Part shown: piece by piece, positions 42,843 through 51,505 of the stretch
Position numbering within the stretch: position 1 is the stretch's first letter
How the letters are laid out: each line of letters starts with the position of its first letter
Source of the DNA: VRUE01 sp963702575
GTDB lineage: Bacteria > Actinomycetota > Thermoleophilia > Solirubrobacterales > 70-9
DNA: 64,000 bases
Direction: 5' to 3'
Assembly (NCBI GenBank): GCA_963702575.1
Contig: CAVPCU010000002.1
Location: 558,001-622,000, forward strand
The notes under the pieces: generated by a model
Told to the model about the DNA's origin: nothing
Seen by the model: only the letters and a program-made list of their open reading frames with translations
Databases searched by the model: none
Program-made: the position numbers and the translations under genes

Positions 42843-44042
42843 GTGTCCTCCGCGCGCGCCCAGCCGCATGCTTCCCCGCTGGTGCGCCCGCGCGAAGTGG
42901 CGCGCGCGGTGACGCCGCTGGAGCTGTTCTTCGACCTCGTCTACGTCTTCACCGTCAGCCAGCTCGCGCATCACCTCTTCGAGCAGGTCGACGCCCGCGG
43001 CATGGTCGAGACGCTGGTGCTGACGCTGGCTGTGATGTACGCCTGGTTCATGACCGTGTGGACGTCGAACTGGCTCGACGCCGACCGCCAACCGGTGAGG
43101 TTGCTGCTGCTTGGCCTGATGTTCGCCAGCCTGGTCATGTCGACGTCGATCTCGGCGGCGTTCGGCGACCGCGCCGGCCTCTTCGTCGCCGGCTACCTGA
43201 CCATCCAGATCGGCCGCACCGCCTTCGCCGTCCGCGCTTTTCGCGGCCACCGCCTGCACGCGCACTTCGTCAACGCGCTGGCCTGGGAGGTAGGCACCGC
43301 GCCGATCTGGGTCGCCGGGGCCCTCGCCGAGGGTGGCGCCCGCCTCGCCCTCTGGGGCGCCGCCACGCTGATCGCCTACGGGGGCGTGATCGCCGGCCAC
43401 CCGCTGCCCGGCCGCCGCAGCCCGTTCAGCTCCGACAGCCAGATCTACGCCGAGCACCTGCTCGAGCGCTTCCGCCTCTTCTTCCTGATCGCCCTCGGCG
43501 AGACGGTCCTCACCCTCGGCAACGCCTTCACCGACCAGCCGCTGCGGGCCGACCGGCTGCTCGTCCTCGCGGTCGCCTTCCTCGGCACCGTCGCGCTCTG
43601 GTGGTGCTACTTCCACCGCGCCGAGGAGATCGGGGTGGAGGCGGTGGAGCGCGCTCGCGAGCCGTCACAGCTCTCGCGGATCGTCGGGCTCGGCAACTAC
43701 ACCCTGATCCTGATGGTGATCGGCATCGTCGCGATCGCGGTCGGCGACGAGCTGGCGATCGTCGACCCGGGCGGTCCGACCACGCTCGCCAGCGCGGTGC
43801 TCGTCTTCGGCGGCCCGGCGATCTTCCTGCTCTCCCAGCTCGGCTTCATCCGCAGGGCGACCGGCCGCACGCCCCGCACCCGGCTCGGCGCCTGCGGCGC
43901 GCTCGCGGTCCTGGCGCTCGCGACCGCCCCGCTGAGCCTGCTCGCCGCGCTGATCGGCGCCAGCGCCGTCCTCGCCACGGTGGCTTTCGACGACACCCGC
44001 GGCGGCCCCGCTGTGGCTCAGCCCACCGCCGACGCCACGTAG
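42843..44042 (+). CDS. Low temperature requirement A (LtrA) family membrane protein
   Basis: 399 residues with about ten helices. The N-terminal TPLELFFDLVYVFTVSQLAHHLF is the LtrA signature, followed by WTSNWLDADR and ERFRLFFLIALGETVLTLGNAF. LtrA proteins were named for a Listeria cold-growth phenotype, and the molecular function is unknown. The last 25 bases overlap the convergent methyltransferase gene. Confidence 0.92.
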   Translation: MSSARAQPHASPLVRPREVARAVTPLELFFDLVYVFTVSQLAHHLFEQVDARGMVETLVLTLAVMYAWFMTVWTSNWLDADRQPVRLLLLGLMFASLVMSTSISAAFGDRAGLFVAGYLTIQIGRTAFAVRAFRGHRLHAHFVNALAWEVGTAPIWVAGALAEGGARLALWGAATLIAYGGVIAGHPLPGRRSPFSSDSQIYAEHLLERFRLFFLIALGETVLTLGNAFTDQPLRADRLLVLAVAFLGTVALWWCYFHRAEEIGVEAVERAREPSQLSRIVGLGNYTLILMVIGIVAIAVGDELAIVDPGGPTTLASAVLVFGGPAIFLLSQLGFIRRATGRTPRTRLGACGALAVLALATAPLSLLAALIGASAVLATVAFDDTRGGPAVAQPTADAT

Positions 44043-44800
44043 AACCCCCGCGTGTGCTCGTCTTCGTTCAGCGGCTGCGTCAGGACGACGTCGTCGCCGT
44101 AGCCGAAGACCTCGCGGCACTCGAGCCCCGCGCCCGACAGCGCTTCGAGCACCTCCCGTTCGGGGAAGTGGTGCTGCCGGTGGACGACCTCGACTTCGGC
44201 ATCCTCGCCCTCACCCTTCACGCGGGCCTCGTAGACGCCGCCGGGGGCTGAATCGAGGGAAGCCTGCCCGTTCCAGACCAGGCGCCGGCCCTCTCCCTCG
44301 ACCACCCTTCTTTCGGCGAAGAAGTGGCGGTAGGCGAAGATCGTGTTCGCGTCGATCGCCAGCAGCCCTCCGGGTGCGAGGTTCGCCCCCATTCCCCGCA
44401 GCGCCTGCTCCAGCTCTCCGACGGTCATCAGGTAGTTGACGGGGTCGCCCAGCGCCCAGACGAGGTCGAACTCGCCGAAGGTCGGCAGCGTCCTCATGTC
44501 CGCCACCTCGAGGCGCACCGAGTCGTCGACCTTGGCCCGTGCGTGCTCGATCATCTCCGGCGAGAGATCGCAGCCGGTCACCTGCCACCCGCGCGCGACC
44601 ATCGGCAGCAGGCTCCCCCCGGTGCCGCAGCCGACGTCGAGCAGGCGCTTCCCCTGCAGCCCGACCCCTTCCAGCGTCGCGAGGATGTTCCCCAGCCACA
44701 GCTCGAGGTTGTAGCTCGCGGTGAACTCGTCGTAGACCGACGCAAACGCGTCGTAGGTTTCCCGCGCCGATTCCTCCTCTGCTGGCGACCCAGCCGACAT
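44018..44800 (-). CDS. SAM-dependent class I methyltransferase
   Basis: 260 residues from ATG 44798-44800. The SAM motifs are LLDVGCGTGGSLLPM (motif I), VTGCDLSPEMIEHAR (motif II) and FDLVWALGDPVNYLM (post I). The C-terminal half has the mixed-strand cap common to small-molecule methyltransferases. Substrate unknown. An upstream frame through the tRNA-Thr is not used because no start or SD supports it. Confidence 0.88.
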   Translation of the reverse strand: MSAGSPAEEESARETYDAFASVYDEFTASYNLELWLGNILATLEGVGLQGKRLLDVGCGTGGSLLPMVARGWQVTGCDLSPEMIEHARAKVDDSVRLEVADMRTLPTFGEFDLVWALGDPVNYLMTVGELEQALRGMGANLAPGGLLAIDANTIFAYRHFFAERRVVEGEGRRLVWNGQASLDSAPGGVYEARVKGEGEDAEVEVVHRQHHFPEREVLEALSGAGLECREVFGYGDDVVLTQPLNEDEHTRGFYVASAVG

Positions 44801-44850
44801 GCTCAGAACCAACCTAATGGATCGAGTGCGGTCTCGGCAAGCCTCGACCA

Positions 44851-44923
44851 AGCCGACGCCCGGACTTGAACCGGGGACCCCTTCATTACGAATGAAGTGC
44901 TCTACCAACTGAGCTACGCCGGC
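44851..44923 (-). tRNA. tRNA-Thr(CGT)
   Basis: A 73-nt tRNA on the minus strand. The acceptor GCCGGCG pairs with CGTCGGC (one G-U), the D-arm is AGCTCAGTTGGTAGAGC, the anticodon loop TTCGTAA carries CGT, and the T-arm is CCGGTTCAAGTCCGG. CCA is not encoded. Confidence 0.93.
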
Positions 44924-44935
44924 GCGCGATCCATT

Positions 44936-46072
44936 CTAGGAGGCGCGCCCGCGGCGCGTCCCTAGCTCTGGACCGGTTTCTCCGATGCTTTGGCGACGCG
45001 CTCGGTGGGGGGCAGGTGGCCGCAGACGGGGCAGTCGGGCTCGGGCACCACGGACTCTCGCTCGACCTTCATCGAGCGCAGGTCGTAGATGTGGCCGGTG
45101 CCCTGGGTCGAGGGCTCGGCGAGGCCGGTGAGCAGGTGCATGATGTCGAGGCCGACCTGGCCGCCGATCAGGGCGCAGGCCGGGCCCAGGGTGGCGGCCG
45201 GCGAGGCTTTGGCGCGCCGCTGCTCGATCGCCGTGTCGAACATCGGGTATTCGCGCCGGTAGCCGGCGACCTGGCAGGCGAAGCAGCCCGTCTTGCCGGG
45301 CACGTAGAGCGGGCCCACCCTGGCGATCGGCGGGAAGTGGCTCATCGTGATGTAGGGGATCTCGGCGGCGAAGCAGGCGTTGTTCACCCACTGCTCGATC
45401 TCGTGCGCAGGCCAGTCGGCCGCGTCGATGACGACGTCGTAGCCCTCGATCAGCTCGGCGACCTCCTCCTCGCTCTCGACCCGTCGCTGGACCGTCTCGA
45501 GCCGGATCGCCGAGTTGAAGGCACCCAGCCGCTCGGCCGCGGTCTCGGCCTTGGGACGACCGATGTCGGCCTCGGTGTAGAGGGTCTGGCGGTTGAGGTT
45601 GCTGAGCTCCACCCGATCGCCGTCGATCAAGCAGCATCTCGCCGACCCCGCAGCAGGCGAGCGACCAGGCCGACCAGCCGCCGAGGCCGCCGACGCCGAG
45701 GACGACGATGCGCGCGCTTTCCAGGCGGGCCTGGCACTGCGAGGGCGTCGGCCCGGTGGAGATGTCGCTGAAGTATCGGATCTGGCGATCGAAGCGCTCC
45801 ATCACGCGCTCGGAGATCAGGTCGTCGTCGGCTGCGTCCTCGATCAGGCCGAGCTCCTCGAGCTGTGCCAGCAGGTCGCCAACCGCCGCCTCGCCGAAGC
45901 GCTCCTCCAGCTCGCCGCGCTCGTGCGAGCCGTCGAGGGCGTCGAGCAGCGCCCGCCCCTCCTCGTCGGGCTGCTCGATGTGCACGTCGGCGCCCGCGCT
46001 GGGCCGCAGCAGGAAGAGGTCGCCGTCGGGCGCTTCCATCCGCTCGGTGGTTCTTTTGATCCTCGGTCGCAT
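44936..46072 (-). CDS. E1-like ThiF-family protein with RRE-like N-terminus (frameshifted)
   Basis: About 380 residues. Residues 10-85 resemble a PqqD/RRE-type winged helix (LFLLRPSAGADVHIEQPDEEGRALLDALDGSH...LLAQLEELGLIED), which binds leader peptides in RiPP systems. An E1/ThiF domain follows: RIVVLGVGGLGGWSAWSLA nucleotide loop, then after a one-base shift near 45630, DRVELSNLNRQTLYTEADIG, and the adenylation core through WVNNACFAAEIPY. Zinc Cys pairs are CFAC and CPVC. Such proteins adenylate a peptide C-terminus. The closest peptide candidate is at 47640, which ends in Asn like microcin C7. The connection is inference. It is divergent from regulator B. Confidence 0.78.
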   Translation of the reverse strand: MRPRIKRTTERMEAPDGDLFLLRPSAGADVHIEQPDEEGRALLDALDGSHERGELEERFGEAAVGDLLAQLEELGLIEDAADDDLISERVMERFDRQIRYFSDISTGPTPSQCQARLESARIVVLGVGGLGGWSAWSLACCGVGEMLLDRRRSGGAQQPQPPDPLHRGRHRSSQGRDRGRAAGCLQLGDPARDGPATGRERGGGRRADRGLRRRHRRGRLACARDRAVGEQRLLRRRDPLHHDEPLPADRQGGPALRARQDGLLRLPGRRLPARIPDVRHGDRAAARQSLAGRHPGPGLRPDRRPGRPRHHAPAHRPRRALDPGHRPHLRPALDEGRARVRGARARLPRLRPPAPHRARRQSIGETGPELGTRRGRAS

Positions 46073-46270
46073 GTCCCTGTTGGAAGAAATCCGGAGCCGA
46101 TGCTTGAGACCGGTATATTGCTCAACTAGTTTCGGAGTGCAAGGCGCACCGTATGCCGCCGGGGCCTTGGGATTGGGGAGATCCTACGCGTTCCCGACAG
46201 CGCCAGAAGAGTCCTGCCTTGGTACTAAGGTGAGCGGTTGAAAGGCGCCCAGCAAAATAGGGAGGTATTC

Positions 46271-46897
46271 GTGGCCAGCGAGACGCCAAAGCTCAAGCAG
46301 ATCATCGACCCGGTGCTGGCGAAGGCCCTGACACACCCGATGCGCGGCCACATCCTGCTGGTGATCGGCGAACGGGGGGTCGCCAGTCCCGAAGGAACTC
46401 GGCCGTGCCCTCGAACATCGACTTGAAGGAAGTCAGTTACCACGTGCGTAGACTGAAGACCCGAAGGCTGATCAGGCTCGTTCGCACCGAGCAAAGGCGC
46501 GGCGTCGAGGGAGCACTACTACGAGCTGACCGAGCCGCTCGTCTATTTCGACGACAGCGAATGGGAGGGGCTGCCGCGGCAGATCAAAGGCCGGTTCAGC
46601 TTCAGCCTGCTGAAGACGGCCGTCGCCGACGCCGTCGATGCGCTGCAAGTCGGGACCTTCGATACCGCCGACTGCCATCACAGCCGCATGACCATGCCGG
46701 TCGACGAGCAGGGACGCCGCGAAGCGACCGAGGTGCTGAGAATCGCCCTCGACCGCCTGGTCGAGATCCAGGACAGCTGCGCGGCGCGAATGACCCTGCC
46801 CAGCGACGAGGCGATTCCGTTCGCCGTGTACATGGCGGCGTTCGAAACCGCGGCTGGGGCCGAACGCGGCGCGAGCCGCGGTCGAGCGATCGGCTAG
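46271..46897 (+). CDS. Winged-helix regulator B (frameshifted)
   Basis: GTG 46271 follows AGGGAGGT at 5 bases. The winged helix (VLAKALTHPMRGHILLVIGERG, then DLKEVSYHVRRLKTRRLIRLVRTEQRRG) and EHYYELTEPL are read after removing single surplus bases near 46392, 46418 and 46512. The C-terminal domain (DDSEWEGLPRQIKGRFSFSLLK...) is shared in outline with regulators A and C. No lysine-rich tail. It is divergent from the E1-like gene and may control it. Confidence 0.72.
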
Positions 46898-47585
46898 TCG
46901 CCCGATTCGCGGGCGCGGGCGAAGACCGCGTCGAGCATCGGCTCGGTCAGCCTGCCGGTGAAGGTGTTCTGCTGGCTGGGGTGGTAGCTGCCGAGCAGCG
47001 TCCAATCGGAGATCTCGCACTCGGCGCCGTGGGCGAAGCGGGGGCGCGGCCGGGGGGCCTGGAGGCCGAGATCGCGCAGGGCCCGCAGCGCGCCGTCCCA
47101 GGCGAAGGCGCCGAGCGCGACGATCGTCTGGCAGCGCTCCAGCAGGCTCAGCTCCCGCGAGAGGTAGGGCAGGCAGCTGTCGCGCTCGGTCGGGGCCGGC
47201 CGGTTGGCGGGCGGGGCGCAGCGCACCACCGCCGTCACGTAGGCGCCCTTCAGGCGCAGGCCGTCGTCGCGGCTCGTCGAGGACGGCCGGTTGGCGTAGC
47301 CGGCGCGGTGCAGGGCGGCGTAGAGCCAGTCGCCGGAGCGGTCGCCGGTGAACATCCGGCCGGTGCGGTTGGCGCCATGGGCGGCCGGGGCTAGGCCGAC
47401 GATGGCCAGTCGGGCCTGCGGGTCGCCGAAGCCGGCTACGGGCCGGGCCCAGTACTCCTCTCCGCGGTAGCGGCGGGGGGGATCGGCGGCCTGCGCCTCA
47501 CGCCACTCGACCAGGCGAGGGCAGCTGCGGCAGGCGTGGATCTCGGCTGCGAGCGCTCGAGAGTGGCAATCCGAAGCGGCTCCAG
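46894..47585 (-). CDS. Uracil-DNA glycosylase, family 5-like (frameshifted near N-terminus)
   Basis: Removes uracil from DNA. Motif A reads GLAPAAHGANRTGRMFTGD, characteristic of family 5 (UdgB), and motif B is GSYHPSQQNTFTG with the catalytic-region His. Cys pairs (CRSCPR, CAPP, CLPYL) could hold an Fe-S cluster, as in family 4/5 enzymes. The frame is continuous from about 47550 to the stop at 46894. Upstream, LEPLRIATLER reads in another frame, so one base is off near 47552 and the start (about 47585) is approximate. Confidence 0.82.
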
Positions 47586-47590
47586 GGTAC

Positions 47591-47625
47591 GCGGAGCCCC
47601 ACCAGCGGGAGCGGTGGAGCCCCGC
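47591..47625 (-). terminator. Hairpin after peptide 3
   Basis: On the minus-strand transcript, GCGGGGCTCCACC pairs with GGTGGGGCTCCGC over 13 positions, two of them G-U, around a 9-base loop. It begins 14 bases after the peptide 3 stop, the same arrangement as at peptides 1 and 2. Confidence 0.55.
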
Positions 47626-47639
47626 CCTGTCCCCGGCGA

Positions 47640-47699
47640 CTAGTTGGTCTTGTAGATCGAGAGAAGCGGGACGACGGTCTCAGAAGCGCTGATCTTCAT
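47640..47699 (-). CDS. 19-residue peptide 3
   Basis: ATG 47697-47699 to TAG encodes MKISASETVVPLLSIYKTN. GGGGGTGA lies 5 bases upstream. It shares length and the C-terminal pattern (V-P-L-L-S-I-Y-K-T-N) with peptides 1 and 2. The C-terminal Asn recalls the microcin C7 precursor. It is divergent from winged-helix regulator C, with a strong palindrome between them. It is the peptide copy nearest the E1-like gene (1.6 kb). Confidence 0.65.
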   Translation of the reverse strand: MKISASETVVPLLSIYKTN

Positions 47700-47773
47700 T
47701 GCGTTCACCCCCAATTCGGTTGCGAGACGATCTCCCTGTGCTGCTTGTTTGGCAGCTCTGTTTCGAGACCGCG

Positions 47774-47799
47774 GAATAGTGGAGAAAGTTCCACTATTC
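47774..47799. promoter_or_regulatory. Perfect palindrome between peptide 3 and regulator C
   Basis: GAATAGTGGA (47774-47783) and TCCACTATTC (47790-47799) are perfect 10-base arms around a 6-base spacer, in the 214-bp space between the divergent peptide 3 and regulator C genes. This is the best candidate operator in the window. The region is AT-richer than average and also holds smaller repeats of GCTG...CAGC. No other gene is seen in 47700-47913. Confidence 0.65.
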
Positions 47800-47913
47800 G
47801 ATAAATAGGCCGCAAACGCCGGGCTTTACCCGCGCTGTGCTGTTTGCAAGCAGCCGTTGGGCCTAATACGATGGAGTAGTTAGATGGCCACGCAACGAAT
47901 CGGAGGAGTCGCT

Positions 47914-48631
47914 TTGGCAGCAAAGCCAAGACCAAGAAAGCCAAGTCGAAAGGCGGGGCGAAGAAGACGAGAGGAACGAAAGGGGTCGACCTGAGGCTGG
48001 TCAAGGCCCTGGCGCACGAACTGCGCGTCGAAATCCTCACCATCCTCAACGAACGGATGGCGAGCCCGAACGAACTCGCCAAGGAGCTGGGCGAAGGCCT
48101 CAGCCAGGTGAGCTACCACGTCAAAGTCCTCAAAGACTACGAAACGATCACGCTCGTCAAAACCGAGCCTCGACGCGGTGCGGTCGAGCACTACTACCGG
48201 GCGACCTCGCGTCCGTTCATCAGCGATCGGGACTGGCAGCAGCTGCCCGCCTCGGTCCGCTCCTCGTTGAGCGCCGAGCTGATCGAACTGATCCAGGAAG
48301 ACGCCATCCACGCGCTGGTCGAGGGCACCTTCGACGCCCGTGCGGATGGGCATCTGACCAGGAACCTCGCCCTCCTCGACGAGAAGGGCTGGCGCGACCT
48401 GATGAAAGGCCTCGGGGCGACCCAGAGCCTGATCTCCAAGGTCCAGACGCGAGAGCGCCGTCCGCCTGCAGAAATCGGGCGAGGAGGGCATCCCGGTCAT
48501 CGATCGCCGTGATCGGCTTCGAGCTGCCCGAGCAGCCCAGCCAGCGGGGGAAGACGACGAAGGGCAAAGCCAAAGGTAAGAGCAAAGCCAAAGCGAAAGC
48601 GAGCTCGAAAGGCAAAGCCAAGCGGAAATAG
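47914..48631 (+). CDS. Winged-helix regulator C with lysine-rich tails (frameshifted)
   Basis: TTG 47914 follows GGAGGAG at 5 bases. Both ends are lysine-rich: KAKTKKAKSKGGAKK at the start and KGKAKGKSKAKAKASSKGKA at the end, like histone H1 tails. Between them is the winged helix (RLVKALAHELRVEIL, SQVSYHVKVLKDYETITLVKTEP, EHYYRATSRPF) and the family's C-terminal domain (LIELIQEDAIHALVEGTFDARADG). Single-base corrections near 47927, 48440 and 48500 restore the frame. It is divergent from peptide 3. Confidence 0.78.
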
Positions 48632-48677
48632 CCTCGACGCTCTGCGCCGGTGGGCGGGCCCATAGGCTTTGGGGCAG

Positions 48678-49301
48678 GTGGGCTCGAACCATTTCTTGCG
48701 TGGCTGGGGTGGGCGGCGCGGCTTCGGCCGCGCCGCCGCTCTGCTGTGTGTCGGCATCGCCGCGGCCGCGCTCGCTCGCCGGCTGCGGCAAGAGCGGCCA
48801 CGGTGCCGAGACCGACCCCGAAAAGGCCTCGGATGCTGCGGTCCTCAACGACGCGCTCTCGCAGGAGATGGCCGCGGTCGAAGCCTATGCCGCGCGGCCT
48901 GCCGCTGCTGCACGGTCGAGTACGCGCGGTCGGGCGTGAGTTCCGCGCCCAGGAGCAGGAATACGTCGACGCCCTGACCAAGGCGATACGCGGCGTCGGG
49001 GGCGAGGTCGACGCCGAGCACGGGCAGCCCGAGCTCGCCGGGGTGAACGATCAGGCCGAGTTCCTGGCGCTCGCCTACGAAATGGAAGAGCGCCGCGCTC
49101 GCCTCCTACCTCGACGCCGCGCCGCGCCTCAACACCTCCGCGCCCCGCGGCCTCGCGGCCTCGCTCGCCGCCGCCCACGCCCAGCATCTCGTCGTCCTGC
49201 GCCAGGCTCTCGGCGCCGGGCTCGCCGCCTCGGTTCCGCGGGCGTTCGACGGCGGCGAAGAGCCGCCGCCGGCCGGCACGCCGCCGGCCGGTGGGCGATG
49301 A
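48678..49301 (+). CDS. Ferritin-like-domain lipoprotein (frameshifted)
   Basis: A signal peptide (GFGRAAALLCVGIAAAALA) leads to a lipobox, SLAGC, reached after a shift near 48777. The mature part starts DAAVLNDALSQEMAAVEAYA, helix 1 of a ferritin-like four-helix bundle, then FRAQEQEYVDALTKAI, FLALAYEMEERALASYLDA and SLAAAHAQHLVVLRQAL. The two frame changes near 48900 and 49094 join these helices. The Glu/His positions are typical of DUF4439-like ferritin folds, but metal binding is uncertain. It is directly upstream of the MMPL gene. Confidence 0.68.
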
Positions 49302-49308
49302 TGGCGCC

Positions 49309-51502
49309 GTGACCGCGCCTCTCTACGCGATCGGCCGCTTCTGCTCCCGCCACCACTGGCCCGTGATCGCCCTCTGGCTGGTCGCGGCCGTCGCGCTGGT
49401 CGGCTTCAGCTCCGCCGCCGGCAGCCAGACCAGCGAAAACCTGACCCTGCCCGGGACCGGCTCGACCAAGGCGACCGAACTGCTCGAAGAGAACCTGCCC
49501 GAACAGGCCTACGGGTCCAACCCGATGGCCTTCGAGGCGCCGAGCGGCAAGCTCACCCAGCCGAAGTACAGCGCCGCGATCGCCGAAACGGCGAAGCGGC
49601 TGAACGGGCTCGGCGGCGTCAACTCGGCCCTCGACCCGCTCAGCCCGCAGGCCAAGGGCCTGCTCAGCGCCGACGGGACGATCGCCTACACGCCGGTCGT
49701 CCTCGGGATCAGCCCCGGCGACCTGACCCAGAGCAAGGCCCAGCAGATCCTCGACGCGGGCAAGCCGGCCGAAGCGGCCGGGCTCGAAGTCTCGATCGGC
49801 GGCTACGTCGGCCAGCAGCTCTCCAAGCCGGCGACCGAGCAGAGCGAGGCGATCGGGATCGCCGCCGCGATCGTGATCCTCCTCTTCGCCTTCGGCACGG
49901 CGACGGCGATGGCGATGCCGATCCTCTCGGCGGTCCTCGGCCTCGCCTGCTCGCTCTCGATCATCCGCCTGCTCGAGCACGTGGTCGAAGTCCCGGGCGT
50001 ATCGCTGACCCTGGCGACGATGATCGGCCTCGGCGTCGGCATCGACTACGCGCTCTTCATCGTCACCCGCCACAAACTGCAGCTGGGCGAAGGGATGGAG
50101 GTGCGCGAGTCGGTCGCCCGCGCCACCGCGACGGCCGGCGGCGCCGTCGTCTTCGCCGGCTTCACCGTGGTGATCGCGCTCTGCTCGCTCGCCTTCGCCG
50201 GCATCCCGCTGGTCAGCACGCTCGGCTACACGGCGGCGATCGCCGTCGTCGTCGCCGTCTGCGCCGCGACCACGCTGCTGCCGGCGATGCTGGGGGCGCT
50301 GGGGCCGCGGATCAACTCGCTGCGGGTCCAGCTCGGCAAGACCCATCCCGACGACAAGCAGCCGCACGGCTGGCGGCGCTGGGCCGAGTGGGTCTCGCAG
50401 CGGCCCTGGCGCTCCACGATCGCCGCGCTGGCGGTGCTGATCGTCCTCGCCCTGCCGGTGACCCAGCTCGAACTCGGCCAGAACGACATCGGCGCCCTGC
50501 CCAAGGACACCACCTCGCGCCAGAACTACGACGCGCTCGCCGAGGGCTTCGGCCCGGGCCTGATCGGGCCGCTCCTGATCGCCTCCGAATTCGACAGCCC
50601 GAAGGAAGCGAAGGCGGCGCTGCCGGGCCTGCAGAAGGCGATCGGCGCCACCGGCGACGTCGCCGAGGTCGGCCCGCCGACCCTCGACGAGCAGGGGACC
50701 GTCGCCGTCTTCACCGTGGTCTCGAAGTCGGCGCCGTGGGACGGCTCGACCGTCGACCTGGTGGAAAACCTGCGCGACACCGTCATCCCCAAGGCGATGG
50801 CGGGCGTCGCCGGGGACGGCCTACGTCGGCGGCCAGACCGCCGGCTACATCGATCTCGCCACCCAGATCGGCGACAAGCTTCCGCTGATGATCGCGATCG
50901 TCGTCGGCCTCAGCTTCCTCGTCCTCCTGCTCGCCTTCCGCTCGCTGCTGGTGCCGCTCAAGGCGGCGGCGATGAACCTGATCTCGGTCGCCGCCGCCTA
51001 CGGCGTCGTCACCGCCGTCTTCCAGCTCGGCTGGGGGGCCTCGCTGATCGGCCTCGACGAATCGATCCCGATCGTCAGCTTCGTGCCGCTGCTGATGTTC
51101 GCGATCCTCTTCGGGCTCTCGATGGACTACGAGGTCTTCCTGCTGACCCAGATGAGCGAGCATTACAAGCAGACCGGCGACGAGCGCCGGGCGGTCGTCG
51201 AAGGGCTCGCCAACACCGGGCGGGTGATCACCTCAGCCGCGGCGATCATGGTCTGCGTCTTCAGCAGCTTCGTCCTCAACGGCGACCCCGTGGTGAAGGA
51301 GTTCGGCGTCGGCCTGGCGGTGGCGATCGCGATCGACTCGACCCTGGTCCGCTGCCTGTTGGTGCCGGCGGTGATGGTCCTGCTCGGGCGCCGCGCCTGG
51401 TGGCTGCCGAGCTGGCTCGGCCGCATCGTCCCCCACATCAGCATCGAGGGCGAGGAGTACTTCGCCCGCCGGCGACGCCTCCGGGCCGCCAAGGCGGACT
51501 GA
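49309..51502 (+). CDS. MMPL/RND-family transporter (one frameshift)
   Basis: About 730 residues with two six-helix blocks. Conserved segments: IGLGVGIDYALFIVTRHKLQLGEG in block 1 and ILFGLSMDYEVFLLTQMSEHYK in block 2, both with the proton-relay Asp-Tyr. One surplus G near 50815 breaks the frame. Removing it gives AGTAYVGGQTAGYIDLATQIGDKLP and an intact protein. MMPL proteins export lipids or drugs. The start is GTG 49309, 8 bases after the ferritin-like gene. Confidence 0.9.
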
Positions 51503-51505
51503 GCG

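Noticed and set aside
46076..46270. Search for a fourth 19-residue peptide between the E1-like gene and regulator B
   Set aside because: Neither strand has a 60-nt frame with a GGGGGTGA site or the C-terminal pattern. The only short frame (MLETGILLN) has neither.
49129..50367. Long minus-strand frame opposite the MMPL gene
   Set aside because: Composition is that of an antisense shadow, and the MMPL motifs on the other strand are unambiguous.
50800..50830. Programmed frameshift in the MMPL gene
   Set aside because: There is no slippery heptamer with a downstream structure that I can support. A surplus G in a G-run explains it more simply.
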